Shown: positions 6,496-21,809, counted from the stretch's first letter. The stretch is 64,000 nt of DNA from Trichloromonas sp034002365 (GCA_034002365.1 JAVFAR010000003.1:1-64000), one strand, 5' to 3'. The notes: a model not told the origin generated them from the letters alone. Translations and numbers: made by a program.

Positions 6496-6942
6496 ATGAA
6501 CGATTACCGGGTGGAGAAAATCGAACTTCCCGTCACCCTCTTTCTCGCCGACGGCGTCGTGCATGAAGGAATCCTCTTCCTCAGCCCCTTCAGCCCGTCC
6601 CACAGCGGTCCGCAGCGGAGGGTGGAGATGTTTCGCGAGACGGATGTCTTCTTCCCCTTCAGGGACAAAAACGGCCGCTTCGCCCTGGTCAATAAAAGCT
6701 CCATCACCCATGTCCGGTACCCGCTTCAGGACGAAGACACGGATTTCGGCGACCGCAACCGCGTGCGCCTGACCTTCTACGGCGGCGAGCTGCTGGAAGG
6801 GGAAATCACCATCGCCATGCCCGCCGGGAAAAGCCGCCTGCAGGATTACGTCAATTCTACCCCCGGCTTTTTCTGCCTGTACAGTCACGACGCCCACTAT
6901 ATCGTCAACGGCGACCTGATCCGGGAAATCTCCCCCGCCTGA
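6496..6942 (+). CDS. Conserved-looking hypothetical protein
   Basis: 148 residues from the ATG at 6496, 8 bases after CAGGAGA. Soluble, no signal peptide. Strand-rich: PVTLFLADGVVHEGILFLSP, FFPFRDKNGRFALVNKSSI, VRLTFYGGELLEGEITI, RLQDYVN. The pattern of short strands plus a late 'RLxDYVN' recalls small beta-barrel proteins of deltaproteobacteria, but I cannot name the family. It ends 4 bases before the end of uvrA on the other strand, so the two are tightly convergent with no terminator between them. Confidence 0.65.
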   Translation: MNDYRVEKIELPVTLFLADGVVHEGILFLSPFSPSHSGPQRRVEMFRETDVFFPFRDKNGRFALVNKSSITHVRYPLQDEDTDFGDRNRVRLTFYGGELLEGEITIAMPAGKSRLQDYVNSTPGFFCLYSHDAHYIVNGDLIREISPA

Positions 6943-6946
6943 ACCC

Positions 6947-9826
<2,880 letters not shown>

Positions 9827-9831
9827 GAAAA

Positions 9832-9857
9832 CCGGTGATTGGTAATTGGTGATTGGT
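9832..9857. repeat. Short direct repeats GGTGATTGGTAATTGGTGATTGGT
   Basis: Near-perfect iterations of GGTRATTG fill the gap between the end of pdxA and the start of uvrA. Low complexity; may arise by slippage. No function is apparent. Confidence 0.5.
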
Positions 9858-10852
9858 TATAAATCCGCCGCCATTTGCTCAGCCATCTTCACCGCCGCGA
9901 CCAGGCTCTCGGTGCTGGCCTGGCCGGTGCCGGCGAGGTCGTAGGCGGTGCCGTGGTCGACGGAGGTGCGGACGATGGGCAGCCCCAGGGTGACGTTGAC
10001 GCCGTCCTCGAAATGCAGGAGTTTCAGGGGAATCAGGCCCTGGTCGTGATACATGCAGATCACCGCGTCGTATGCCCCGCGGACGGCGAAGTGAAAGAGG
10101 GTGTCGGCGCTGTGCGGGCCGCTGGCGGCGATCCCCTCCGCCTGGGCGGCCGCGATGGCCGGGGCGATCAGGCGCGGTTCCTCGTCGCCGAACATCCCTT
10201 GCTCTCCGGCATGGGGATTGAGCGCCAGCACCGCCAGGCGCGGCTCTTTCAGGCCGAAAAAGCGGCGCAAAGAGCGATCGGTGATGCGGATCGTTTCCAG
10301 GATCTCCCCTTCGCTGAGCACCCGCGGCACCTCGGCCAGAGCCAGATGAGTCGTCACCAGACAGACCTTGAGTCGCTCACCGGCGAGCATCATCACCACC
10401 TTGTCGACCCCGCAGCGCTCGGCCAGCAGTTCGGTATGGCCGGGAAAATCGCAGCCGGCGGCATGAATCGCCGCCTTGCTGATCGGCGCCGTGACCATGG
10501 CCGCCGCCTCGCCGGAACGACAGGCGTCGCAGGCCCACTCGATGTAGCGCAGCATGGCCCGGCCGCAGGGGATGTCCGGCCGGCCGTAGACCAGTGTTTC
10601 CGCCTCCAGGTTCGACAGCGGCACAACCTCAAGGGCGCGCCCGGCGCAGACCAGCCGCGTCCGTTCGCCAACCGGCACGACCGCGCAGGGGGCGCCGCAG
10701 ACCGCCGCCGCCCGCCGCAGCACCGCCGCATCCCCGGCCACCCACAGGGGACGCGAGAGGGCATCGAAGGCCCCCTCCAGCAGGGCCTTGACTATGATTT
10801 CCGGGCCGATCCCGGTGGGGTCGCCCTGGGTGATGACTATCGGTCGCCGCAT
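9857..10852 (-). CDS. pdxA: 4-hydroxythreonine-4-phosphate dehydrogenase
   Basis: 331 residues from the ATG at 10852, 7 bases after CAGGAG. It oxidises 4-phosphohydroxy-L-threonine in the DXP-dependent pyridoxal phosphate pathway, NAD(P)-dependent and metal-requiring. The N-terminal GDPTGIGPEI motif, the metal His residues (FPGHTEL, CMYHDQGLIPLK) and the C-terminal VRTSVDHGTAYDLAGTG are intact. It lies 30 bases upstream of uvrA on the same strand and downstream of a terminator that separates it from the isomerase genes. Confidence 0.95.
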   Translation of the reverse strand: MRRPIVITQGDPTGIGPEIIVKALLEGAFDALSRPLWVAGDAAVLRRAAAVCGAPCAVVPVGERTRLVCAGRALEVVPLSNLEAETLVYGRPDIPCGRAMLRYIEWACDACRSGEAAAMVTAPISKAAIHAAGCDFPGHTELLAERCGVDKVVMMLAGERLKVCLVTTHLALAEVPRVLSEGEILETIRITDRSLRRFFGLKEPRLAVLALNPHAGEQGMFGDEEPRLIAPAIAAAQAEGIAASGPHSADTLFHFAVRGAYDAVICMYHDQGLIPLKLLHFEDGVNVTLGLPIVRTSVDHGTAYDLAGTGQASTESLVAAVKMAEQMAADL

Positions 10853-10924
10853 GAAAAACTCCTGACTTCGCTCAAGCACCGGACAGGGGATCAGTATAGT
10901 TCAAACCCCGAAAGATGGACGAAA

Positions 10925-10956
10925 TAAAAAAGCCCCGCCGGCAAAGGCGGGGCTTT
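10925..10956 (-). terminator. Terminator after the SurA-like gene
   Basis: Stem AAAGCCCCGCC / GGCGGGGCTTT (10929-10939, 10946-10956), with a T-run on the minus strand (10925-10930). It ends the run from 12922 to 10981. Confidence 0.88.
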
Positions 10957-10980
10957 GGCTCATCGTCGGCAAAACTTCCG

Positions 10981-11934
10981 CTATTCCCGGATATCGATAC
11001 GGGCCGACTTGCGCAAGCCCTCGGCCCAGCTTTTGAAAGCTCCATCGGTCTTCTGCTCGGTGAGGATCTTGGCGATGTCATCCTTGACGGCATCGAACTG
11101 CCGCACCGAGCCGGTATCACGCTCCAACACCTTGAAGAGGTGGAAGGCCTCGGGGGTCTCCACCGGCTCGCTGACCTCGCCAGCCGTGAGACCTTTCACC
11201 GCCTCGGCGAAAGCCGCGGTCAGCTCCTCTTCGGCGAAACGCCCCATGTCCCCCCCCTGGGCCCGTCCCTCGCCGGTATACTCCGAGAGAACAGCGAGGA
11301 AATCCTCCCCGCCCCGGACCCGTTCCCGCGCCTCGCGGGCCAGGGACCGGGCCGCCTCCACCTCTTCGGCGCTGGGCCGATCGGGCAGGGGAAAGGTGAT
11401 GCGGGCGAGATGGACCATCGGCTTCTGCCGGTAATCCTCGATATGCTCGCGGAAGTAGTCGAGCAGTTCCTGCTGGGTGACATCGACCTTGCTTTTGACC
11501 TCGCGGCCGAGAAGCTTGAAACGCAGGATCTGTTCCCGCAGCTTCTCCTGGTAGGCGTCGAACTCCATCCCCTGCAGGCTCAGGGCCTCGATCAGTTCCT
11601 CCCGGGTCAGCTGGTTCTGGAGGAGGACATCGCTGATGGCCGCCTCAATCTCTTCCTGGCTCACCTCCAGTCCCAGCTCCTTGACCCGTTGCCGCACCAG
11701 GGTTTCCTCGATCAGGCTGTTCAACACCCGCTGCCGCAGTTCGCTCAGCTGCTCGGGAGTCAGCAGGGCCTGGGCCTCGGCTCCCATCTGCCGCTTCTCC
11801 AGCTCCTGCTCGATCTGGTACTGGGTGATGATGTCCGTGTTGACCACGGCGACAATGCGGTTGACGGTTTGCGCGCCGAAAAGCGCCGCGGGAAAGAGCG
11901 CCAACATGGCCAGAAGGGCCAGAAAACGATTCAT
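10981..11934 (-). CDS. SurA-like periplasmic peptidyl-prolyl isomerase
   Basis: 317 residues with a signal peptide (LFPAALFGA-QT). A SurA_N-type helical chaperone region (VNRIVAVVNTDIITQYQIEQEL ... RQRVLNSLIEETLV) is followed by a parvulin PpiC domain (VHLARITFP ... GGDMGRFAEEELTAAFAEAV ... VETPEAFHLFKVLER). SurA assists folding of outer-membrane beta-barrels. With one parvulin domain instead of two it is shorter than E. coli SurA (428 residues), as is common in deltaproteobacteria. It directly follows a second parvulin gene in the same direction, 64 bases away. Confidence 0.85.
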   Translation of the reverse strand: MNRFLALLAMLALFPAALFGAQTVNRIVAVVNTDIITQYQIEQELEKRQMGAEAQALLTPEQLSELRQRVLNSLIEETLVRQRVKELGLEVSQEEIEAAISDVLLQNQLTREELIEALSLQGMEFDAYQEKLREQILRFKLLGREVKSKVDVTQQELLDYFREHIEDYRQKPMVHLARITFPLPDRPSAEEVEAARSLAREARERVRGGEDFLAVLSEYTGEGRAQGGDMGRFAEEELTAAFAEAVKGLTAGEVSEPVETPEAFHLFKVLERDTGSVRQFDAVKDDIAKILTEQKTDGAFKSWAEGLRKSARIDIRE

Positions 11935-11998
11935 CGCTTATCCTCGGATGGAATGTGAAAAGGTCGGCCGGTGGAAAACGCCCTCGGCCGGAAACGGA

Positions 11999-12922
11999 TC
12001 AGTCGAACAGCGACCAGTTGATGGCGATGGCCGCCCGCTCGCGCAGACCCCGCAGCCATTCCTGATAGGCTTCTTCCTCGGCGCGCTCGCGCAGCCGCGC
12101 GCGGATTTTTTCCCGCGCCTCTTCCAGGGAAAGCTGCAGGGCCGGGCGGCGCTCCAGAAGCTGGAAAAGATGATAACCGTACTCGCTCCGAACCAGTCCG
12201 CTCAGATCCCCCGGAGCCATCTTCCAGACGGCCGAGCCGATCTCGGGGGGCATTTCCTCCTGGGCAAAAAAGCCGAGATCTCCCCCCTCCTCGCCGTCGG
12301 GGGAGAGGGAATGGCGCCGGGCCAGCTCGGCAAAATCGGCACCCGCCCGCAACTCCGCCAGCAGCCGTTGCCCCTCCGCTTCGTCCGCGACCAGAATCTG
12401 CCGCGCCCGAACCTGCTCGGGCCGGGCGAACTCCTCGGCATGCTCCCGATAGTAGGCGGCGACCTCATCGTCGCTGACCTCGATCTTATCGTAGACGGTC
12501 AGGCGCGCGACCTTTTCCATCAGCAGGCTTTCTTCCAGCTCGCGCCGCCAGGCCTTTTCGTCGAGACCGCGGGCCTTCAGCCCGGCACGGAACTCCTCCT
12601 CGGGGTAGCCGCTGCGCGCCTCGGCCTCGGCCGCCGCCAGCTCTTCCGCCGACAGGGAGACATCGAGGCGCTCCGCTTCCGCCAGGGTCAGTTCGCGGTC
12701 GACAATGCGAACGAGAAAAGCCCGCTCCAGCTCGGCCCGCTCTTCGGCGCCCAGTTGCTGATCCCGGGGGAGGGTCTTGGCGAAGCGCTCCTGGAATTCA
12801 CCGTGACTCACCTCGCGGCCATTGACCTTGAGCAGCACCTGCGGCGAAGCCTCTCCCCGCTCACGACAGCCCAGGAGCATCAGCCCGAAGAGGAGCAGCA
12901 GGAGCAGTCGATAGCGGCCCAT
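11999..12922 (-). CDS. PpiC-type peptidyl-prolyl isomerase lipoprotein
   Basis: 307 residues from the ATG at 12922, 9 bases after GAGGA; an ATG at 12928 is only 3 bases from it. The N-terminus MGRYRLLLLLLFGLMLLGC has a lipobox (LLGC). A chaperone-like helical region (VNGREVSHGEFQERF) precedes a parvulin domain (VRARQILVADEAEGQRLL ... GGDLGFFAQEEMPPEIGSAVW ... VRSEYGYHLFQLLER). A PrsA/SurA-like lipoprotein foldase for exported proteins. It pairs with the SurA-like gene and sits downstream of mfd. Confidence 0.85.
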   Translation of the reverse strand: MGRYRLLLLLLFGLMLLGCRERGEASPQVLLKVNGREVSHGEFQERFAKTLPRDQQLGAEERAELERAFLVRIVDRELTLAEAERLDVSLSAEELAAAEAEARSGYPEEEFRAGLKARGLDEKAWRRELEESLLMEKVARLTVYDKIEVSDDEVAAYYREHAEEFARPEQVRARQILVADEAEGQRLLAELRAGADFAELARRHSLSPDGEEGGDLGFFAQEEMPPEIGSAVWKMAPGDLSGLVRSEYGYHLFQLLERRPALQLSLEEAREKIRARLRERAEEEAYQEWLRGLRERAAIAINWSLFD

Positions 12923-13012
12923 GACCATGAAATCCTCGCGCGGAAGACTCCGCCATGACGTCTTGAAGGAAGAGAAGAAAAACAACGAATTCAAAAGGGA
13001 AAACTAGCACAG

Positions 13013-16489
<3,477 letters not shown>

Positions 16490-16505
16490 GGCTTCAACTG
16501 TCCCT

Positions 16506-16535
16506 AAAAAAACGGGGCGTGCCGAACACGCCCCG
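16506..16535 (-). terminator. nadA terminator abutting the mfd start
   Basis: Stem CACGCCCCG / CGGGGCGTG with a 5-base loop on the minus strand, then seven T (16512-16506). It lies between the nadA stop (16563) and the mfd start (16489). Confidence 0.88.
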
Positions 16536-16562
16536 CATGATGATTTCTTCGGCGAAAACCGG

Positions 16563-17477
16563 TCAGTCCCGGGGAATGGCCAGCATCCGCTCCAGGGCCA
16601 CCCGGGCCTTTTCCCGCACCTCATCCGGCACGGTGATCCGGGGACTGAGGGTTTGCAGGCTTTTCAACACATCCTCCAGGGCGGTCAGCTTCATGTTGGG
16701 GCAGATCAGCTTCCGCGAGGGGAGGATGAATTCCTTGCCGGGATTCTCCAGGCGCAGCCGGTAGAGGATGCCCGCCTCGGTGCCGACGATGAACTTTTTC
16801 GCCGGATTGCTCTTGGCGAAGCCGTACATGCCGGTGGTGGAACAGATATGATGGGCCAGGGCGAGAATCTCCGGGGTGCACTCGGGATGAGCCATGAAGA
16901 GAGCGTCGGGATGCTCGGCCAGGGCCTGCTTGACCTCTTCCGCCGCCAGGCGGTCATGGGTCGGACAGTAACCCTCCCAGAAATGGCACTTCTTGTCGGT
17001 ATGGGCGGCGATGTAGCGGCCGAGGTTGCGGTCGGGGACGAGAATCACCTCGTCGGCGTCAAGGGAGTTGACCACCTTGACGGCGTTGGCGCTGGTGCAG
17101 CAGATGTCGCTTTCGGCCTTGACCGCCGCCGAGGAGTTGACATAGGTCACCACCGGCCGCCCGGGGAGCCGGGCCTTCATTTCGCGCAGGCCCTCGACGG
17201 TCACCATGTCGGCCATCGGACAGCCGGCATCGGGACGGGGGAGGAGGACGATCTTCCCGGGCGCCAGAATCGCCGCGCTTTCGGCCATGAAATGGACGCC
17301 GCAGAAAACGATCACCTTGCGCTCGGTGCGCGCCGCTTCCAGCGACAGGGCCAGGGAATCGCCGGTGATATCGGCCACGGCCTGAATCTCGTCGCGCTGG
17401 TAGTTGTGCGCCAACAGCAGGGCATCGCGCTCCTCGGCCAGCCGGCGAATTTCCTTGAACATTTCTTCCTGAGTCAT
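16563..17477 (-). CDS. nadA: Quinolinate synthase A
   Basis: 304 residues. It condenses iminoaspartate with dihydroxyacetone phosphate to quinolinate, the second step of de novo NAD synthesis, using a [4Fe-4S] cluster. The three cluster cysteines are visible in DICCTSANAV, HPECTPEI and KLICPNMKL; substrate motifs LLAHNYQRDEIQ, GDSLALS and CGVHFMAE are intact. nadB and nadC are not next to it. Its own terminator follows. The start ATG at 17477 has AAGGTGG a few bases upstream. Confidence 0.97.
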   Translation of the reverse strand: MTQEEMFKEIRRLAEERDALLLAHNYQRDEIQAVADITGDSLALSLEAARTERKVIVFCGVHFMAESAAILAPGKIVLLPRPDAGCPMADMVTVEGLREMKARLPGRPVVTYVNSSAAVKAESDICCTSANAVKVVNSLDADEVILVPDRNLGRYIAAHTDKKCHFWEGYCPTHDRLAAEEVKQALAEHPDALFMAHPECTPEILALAHHICSTTGMYGFAKSNPAKKFIVGTEAGILYRLRLENPGKEFILPSRKLICPNMKLTALEDVLKSLQTLSPRITVPDEVREKARVALERMLAIPRD

Positions 17478-17576
17478 GGTCCACCTTCCGTCGCCGTGCG
17501 GCGAAGAGCTTGCAAAGTCGCCGTATACTAGTTTAAAAGCCCTGATATGTCAAACCCTTATCGACTCCCTTTGACC

Positions 17577-17604
17577 TTGACAGGGGAGGGGAAGACGGGA
17601 TAAT
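17577..17604 (+). promoter_or_regulatory. Promoter of tatA-tatC
   Basis: TTGACA (17577-17582), 16-base spacer, GATAAT (17599-17604); start of tatA follows 50 bases later. Confidence 0.65.
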
Positions 17605-17654
17605 CTCGGCACGCTTGTCCCACATCCCGCCCCCCATATCCCAAGGATTCTTTT

Positions 17655-17987
17655 ATGTTCGGTATCGGCATGCCCGAGCTTCTGTTGATTCTGGCCGTCG
17701 CGCTGATCGTCATCGGCCCGAAAAAACTTCCCGATCTGGCCCGCGCCCTCGGTCGCGGCCTGTCCGAGTTCCGCAAAGCCACCGACGAACTGAAAAACAC
17801 CCTGAACGAGGAAAGCCGCTCCGACCGGAAGCCCGAACCGCTGCCCTCTCCCCCCCGCCAGACCACGCCGCCGGTGACGGCCTCCAACCCCTATGTCGAC
17901 GGCACCAGCGCCGAGCTCGACGCGCTCACCCCCGGCCCCGAGGAGGCTCCTCGCCCGGAATCCAAGGACCCCGCCCATGGCGGATGA
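17655..17987 (+). CDS. tatA: Twin-arginine translocase subunit TatA/TatB
   Basis: 110 residues. One membrane helix (ELLLILAVALIVIGP), the hinge KKLPDLARALG and an amphipathic helix (LSEFRKATDELKNTL) are typical of TatA/TatB; the rest is a Pro/Asp-rich tail. TatA forms the channel for folded Tat substrates at the inner membrane. The FGIGMPELLLIL start is between TatA and TatB in character, so it may serve both roles. It overlaps tatC by 11 bases, showing translational coupling. Confidence 0.92.
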   Translation: MFGIGMPELLLILAVALIVIGPKKLPDLARALGRGLSEFRKATDELKNTLNEESRSDRKPEPLPSPPRQTTPPVTASNPYVDGTSAELDALTPGPEEAPRPESKDPAHGG

Positions 17988-18759
17988 TCAGCTGCCTCTC
18001 ACCGCCCATCTCGAAGAGCTGCGCAAACGGCTGATCATCGCCGCCAGCGCCTGGCTGGTGGCGTTCGGCGGCTGCTACGTGGTGGCCGAGAAACTCTTCC
18101 AGTTCATCGCCGGACCGGTGCGGGCCGCCCTCCCCGAAGGCAGCTCGCTGGTCTTTATCAACGCCACCGAGCCCTTCTTCACCTATCTCAAGATTTCCGC
18201 CATCGCCGGGCTAGTGGCGGCCCTTCCGATCATCCTCTGGCAGGGCTGGGCCTTTGTCGCGCCAGGGCTTTACGGCCACGAAAAGCGCTTCGCCATTCCC
18301 TTCGTCATGGTCAGTTGTCTCTGTTTCGGCGCCGGTGCCTATTTCGGTTTCACTTACGTCTTTCCCACCATTTTCACCTTTCTGATCGGTTACGGCACCA
18401 GCATCGCCGGCATCAGCGCCATGCTGTCGATGAGCAGCTACCTGACCCTGTCGTCCCAGTTGCTGCTGGCCTTCGGCCTGGTGTTCGAACTGCCGGTGGT
18501 GATCTTTTTTCTCGCCCGCATAGGCGTGGTCGACTACAAATGGCTGGGCAAACACCGTAAATACGCCCTCCTCGCCGCCTTCATCGTCGGCGGCATTCTG
18601 ACCCCATCGCCGGACGTCTTTTCGCAGACCTCGGTCGCCGTGCCGTTCTACATCCTCTACGAAGTCGGCACCCTCGCCGCGCGGTTTTTCGGTAAGAAAA
18701 AACCCGCCCCCGACCCGGAGGACGAAAAAGCCCCCCCTCCTTCCGCAACCACCGAGTAA
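17977..18759 (+). CDS. tatC: Sec-independent protein translocase TatC
   Basis: 260 residues from the ATG at 17977 inside the end of tatA. The N-terminal HLEELRKRLI, six membrane helices, the FKYFGF-like region (ATEPFFTYLKIS), and the LAFGLVFELPV / RKYALLAAFIVGGILTPSPDVFSQ motif with the signal-peptide-binding region are all present. It recognises twin-arginine signal peptides. A C-terminal Lys/Pro/Glu tail follows the last helix. A terminator follows at 18782. Confidence 0.96.
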   Translation: MADDQLPLTAHLEELRKRLIIAASAWLVAFGGCYVVAEKLFQFIAGPVRAALPEGSSLVFINATEPFFTYLKISAIAGLVAALPIILWQGWAFVAPGLYGHEKRFAIPFVMVSCLCFGAGAYFGFTYVFPTIFTFLIGYGTSIAGISAMLSMSSYLTLSSQLLLAFGLVFELPVVIFFLARIGVVDYKWLGKHRKYALLAAFIVGGILTPSPDVFSQTSVAVPFYILYEVGTLAARFFGKKKPAPDPEDEKAPPPSATTE

Positions 18760-18781
18760 AAACCGGCCGTCGGTCCGACAT

Positions 18782-18819
18782 AAAAAAGCCCGTTGTCATG
18801 TTCGGCAACGGGCTTTTTT
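18782..18819 (+). terminator. Terminator of tatA-tatC
   Basis: GCCCGTTG / CAACGGGC stem flanked by an A-run and a T-run (AAAAAA...TTTTTT), loop of 10 bases, 23 bases after the tatC stop. Confidence 0.9.
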
Positions 18820-18972
18820 ATGGTGAAAAAATAAAACGCATCGATTGGGCGAAAACCTAAGGGATTCAGATTTCGGCCTGTTCAGGCAAAAAATCCCTGC
18901 CCCGAGCTTGCAATTTCGCAATTCGTGTACTATTGGTAATATCTAATTTATTATCGATGGGGAGGTTAGCCT

Positions 18973-20292
18973 ATGTCCGGGCAATTGACTCAGCATCCTT
19001 CTGTACAGGATTCGATGATTCCGACGAGCCTCGACTTATTCCAAAGGCTTTTTTCCAGAGTCCCTAAACCCTTTGCCGTCCGTCTCTGGGATGGTTCCAC
19101 ATGGCGGCACGGCAATGACCCGCCACTTTTCACCCTGGAAATCAAGCACCCTTCCGCGCTGCGCCGCATGTTCTGGCGGCCGACCGAACTTTCCCTCGGC
19201 GAAGCCTTCATTTTCGACGACTTTGACATCCACGGAGACATCGAAGCCAGTTTTGTTCTGGCCGATCACCTGTTGGCTCGTAACTGGCGAATCACGGAGA
19301 AACTGGGCTTGGCCTGCAAACTGTTGCGACTTCCCGTAAATCAGCCGACCGGGAACCGGCGTGGATCCGCCGCTTTACGTGGCCGGGCGCACTCAAGGGC
19401 ACGTGATGCCCAGGCGATCCAGTATCACTATAATGTCTCCAACGAATTCTATCGATTATGGCTGGATCAGCGCATGGTGTACTCCTGCGCCCTGTTTCAC
19501 CGGCCCGACGAAAGTCTCGACGGAGGCCAGTACCGCAAGCTGGATTACATCTGCCGTAAACTGCGGCTCAAACCGGGAGAAAAACTCCTCGATATCGGCT
19601 GCGGTTGGGGTGGCCTCGTTATTCACGCCGCCGCCAACTATGGCGTCGACGCCCAGGGAATTACTCTCAGCCAACCCCAGGCCGATCTGGCTAACGAACG
19701 AATTCGTAACGCCGGCCTGTCGGATCGCTGCCGGGTCGAGGTCTGCGATTACCGAGACGTCCCATCCAAACAAGGCTTCGACAAGCTGGTAAGTGTCGGC
19801 ATGTTCGAGCATGTCGGCAAGACGAAACTACCGGCGTATTTCCGCAAAGCCTACCAACTGCTCAATCCAGGCGGCGTTTTCCTCAATCACGGCATCACCG
19901 AGGTGGCGGGAAGGACACAGCCCGACAAGCCATCCTTCATCGATAAATATGTGTTTCCCGACGGCGAACTGGAATCGCTTAACACTTCGTTGCGCGTCGC
20001 CGAGGAAATGGGGTTCGAAATTCGGGACGTGGAAAGCCTGCGCGAGCACTACGCCCTGACCTTGCGCCAGTGGGTCAGGCGCCTGGAGGAGCATCGCGAG
20101 CAAGTTATTGATTTGACCTGCCCGATAACCTATCGAATCTGGCGGATTTACATGGCGGGCTCGGCCCACGGTTTCGAAACCGGAAAGCTCGGGCTCTATC
20201 AGACGCTGCTGGTCAAGTCGGGAAAACAGTCGAGTGGGCTGCCGCTGACCCGTTGCGACTGGTATCGCCCCTGTCCGAACGGGTATCATTAA
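18973..20292 (+). CDS. cfa: Cyclopropane-fatty-acyl-phospholipid synthase
   Basis: 439 residues. It transfers a methylene group from S-adenosylmethionine to cis double bonds of membrane phospholipid acyl chains. The N-terminal lipid-binding region (LGEAFIFDDFDIHGDIEASF) precedes the SAM-binding core (HYNVSNEFYRLWLD, MVYSCALF, LDIGCGWGGLVIHAA, GITLSQPQ, GMFEHVG) and the C-terminal helical part. Length and motifs match CmaA/Cfa. GGGGAGG lies just upstream of the ATG. Monocistronic; acts at the inner-membrane surface, typically in stationary or acid stress. The gap 18820-18972 holds no further gene. Confidence 0.95.
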   Translation: MSGQLTQHPSVQDSMIPTSLDLFQRLFSRVPKPFAVRLWDGSTWRHGNDPPLFTLEIKHPSALRRMFWRPTELSLGEAFIFDDFDIHGDIEASFVLADHLLARNWRITEKLGLACKLLRLPVNQPTGNRRGSAALRGRAHSRARDAQAIQYHYNVSNEFYRLWLDQRMVYSCALFHRPDESLDGGQYRKLDYICRKLRLKPGEKLLDIGCGWGGLVIHAAANYGVDAQGITLSQPQADLANERIRNAGLSDRCRVEVCDYRDVPSKQGFDKLVSVGMFEHVGKTKLPAYFRKAYQLLNPGGVFLNHGITEVAGRTQPDKPSFIDKYVFPDGELESLNTSLRVAEEMGFEIRDVESLREHYALTLRQWVRRLEEHREQVIDLTCPITYRIWRIYMAGSAHGFETGKLGLYQTLLVKSGKQSSGLPLTRCDWYRPCPNGYH

Positions 20293-20440
20293 CCGCCGGC
20301 TCGATTTTGAAAATGGTGAGCTTGACGCCTATCGGAAGGGGAAGACCTGTGGTTTCAATACCAGACCTGATTAGCGCCAATCTTCAGCCATGACATATTC
20401 TGTCACAGGCTGGGCTTAACCTAGCCATGGACACCCCAAC

Positions 20441-20599
20441 GTCAGGAGGCCGCCGATCGTCGACATCTCGGCGGACAAGGTGGAAGCGGTACCGCCGATG
20501 ATGGCCCACGCCGAATATGTCCTGGCCATGGCCAAACTCGCCAATCAGGCGAAAATCCTCCTCGATGTCAACCGTATCGTTCAGGAAACCTGCCACTAA
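20441..20599 (+). pseudogene. CheW C-terminal remnant
   Basis: A 53-codon open stretch ending at TAA 20597 encodes IVDISADKVEAVPPMM then EYVLAMAKLANQAKILLDVNRIV. This matches the end of CheW (the VVDxVxEVxxIxxxxIEPPP...EYIxGxGKxxxxxxILLDxDRxL pattern). The first two thirds of CheW are missing, no start codon with a ribosome site is in frame, and no other chemotaxis gene is nearby. I read it as a decayed gene. The flanking sequence 20293-20440 shows nothing recognisable. Confidence 0.6.
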
Positions 20600-20633
20600 C
20601 CGCTGAACCGGGGAAGGGGAGTGAAGGATTCCC

Positions 20634-21686
20634 TCAGCCGGCGAAGAGCTGGATGAAGAGCTCGAAGAGCTTGCGGTCGAGGTCCGAGGTGAACTGCTGG
20701 TACATGATCTTGAAGGCGTCGAAGGCCGACTTGCGCTGGTGGTAGGGGCGGTCGGCGGTCAAGGCCTCGTAGACATCCGCCAACCGGCAGATGCGGGCGT
20801 AAGGATGGATGTCGTCCCCCGTCAGGGCATTGGGGTAGCCCTTGCCGTCATCCCGCTCATGGTGCTGGAGGGCGATGATCTTCGCCTCTTCGGTGAGCAG
20901 CCCGCTTTCGGCGAGCATGATATGTCCGTCGTCCGGATGTTTGTTGACGATCCGGCGCTCGCTGTCGCTCAAAGCCCCCGGCTTGTTGAGAATCTCGATG
21001 GGAATCCGGCACTTGCCGAGATCGTGGAGGAAAAACCCGGGACCCAAGGTCTCCATTTTTTTCATCGAGTCGCTGCCGAAAAAGATTTTCGCCAGGGCGA
21101 CGCCGTAAATTCCCACATTGGTGCAGTGGGTGTAGGTCGAATGGTCGTAGGCGGTGAGACGGATCAGGTGCCGAGTCGCGCTGTCGTCGGTCATGATCAG
21201 GCTGACCGTCGGCAGAATCGCCTCCTGGGCCTGACGGACGAAGGGAGCCCGGGGCTCATCGAAGGCCCAGCGGAGAATCTCCTGACAGGAGGCGTGGACC
21301 GCCTGGGCCTTCTTTTCTGAGCTGGTATGGGGATCGCGAACGACGGAAATCAGCGAATTTTTCAGAAAATCGAAATAGACCGGGCTGTCTCCTTCCTGAA
21401 TGTACAGGTAATTCAGGCCATGGGTCAGCAGTCGTTCACGTACGACGCGATCGACGGGGAGACGACGCTGGGAGAAGAGCACGAAGCGGTCCTGCCCCGT
21501 TCTGCGATAGAGATCGCACGGCGTCACGATCTCCGGGTCGAGACACCGCAGATCAACAGGATACCACCCCTGTTCACTCACCGGAGGAAGGGACGAACGT
21601 TCGGTGGAAGGGGTCAGGGGTGTCGGCTGTTCCTGCAATAGAGCCTCGCAAAGTTCAAGAGCTTTGATCTTTATACCGTTCGACAT
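20634..21686 (-). CDS. HD-GYP domain protein (probable cyclic-di-GMP phosphodiesterase)
   Basis: 350 residues, cytoplasmic. The N-terminal 150 residues are an unassigned region (DUF3391-like: VDLRCLDPEIVTPCDLYRR ... RFVLFSQRRLPVDRVVRERLLTHGLNYLYI). Then comes an HD-GYP domain with HSTYTHCTNVGIYG, HDLGKCRIPIEILNKPGALSD, HPDDGHIML and HHERDDGKGYPNALTGDDIHPYARICRLADVYEALTADRPY-type motifs; the metal ligands and the GYP triad are intact. Such proteins hydrolyse c-di-GMP to GMP and influence biofilm and motility. Monocistronic. Confidence 0.9.
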   Translation of the reverse strand: MSNGIKIKALELCEALLQEQPTPLTPSTERSSLPPVSEQGWYPVDLRCLDPEIVTPCDLYRRTGQDRFVLFSQRRLPVDRVVRERLLTHGLNYLYIQEGDSPVYFDFLKNSLISVVRDPHTSSEKKAQAVHASCQEILRWAFDEPRAPFVRQAQEAILPTVSLIMTDDSATRHLIRLTAYDHSTYTHCTNVGIYGVALAKIFFGSDSMKKMETLGPGFFLHDLGKCRIPIEILNKPGALSDSERRIVNKHPDDGHIMLAESGLLTEEAKIIALQHHERDDGKGYPNALTGDDIHPYARICRLADVYEALTADRPYHQRKSAFDAFKIMYQQFTSDLDRKLFELFIQLFAG

Positions 21687-21754
21687 TTTACCTTACCCGA
21701 TGAAAGAAAATCCAGCTTCCTCCAATTGCAAAGCTCGATGGCCCCGCGCACAAC

Positions 21755-21781
21755 AAAAAACGGCGCTCACAGGGAACGCCG
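21755..21781 (-). terminator. Terminator of the GntR-family gene
   Basis: Stem CGGCGTT / AGCGCCG with a 7-base loop, then six T on the minus strand (21760-21755), downstream of the stop at 21810. Confidence 0.8.
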
Positions 21782-21809
21782 CTTATCATTCTTTATTCAG
21801 CGAAGCCTC

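Noticed and set aside
18909..18931. TTGCAA ... TACTAT as a promoter of cfa
   Set aside because: Spacer of 14 bases is too short for a normal sigma-70 promoter.
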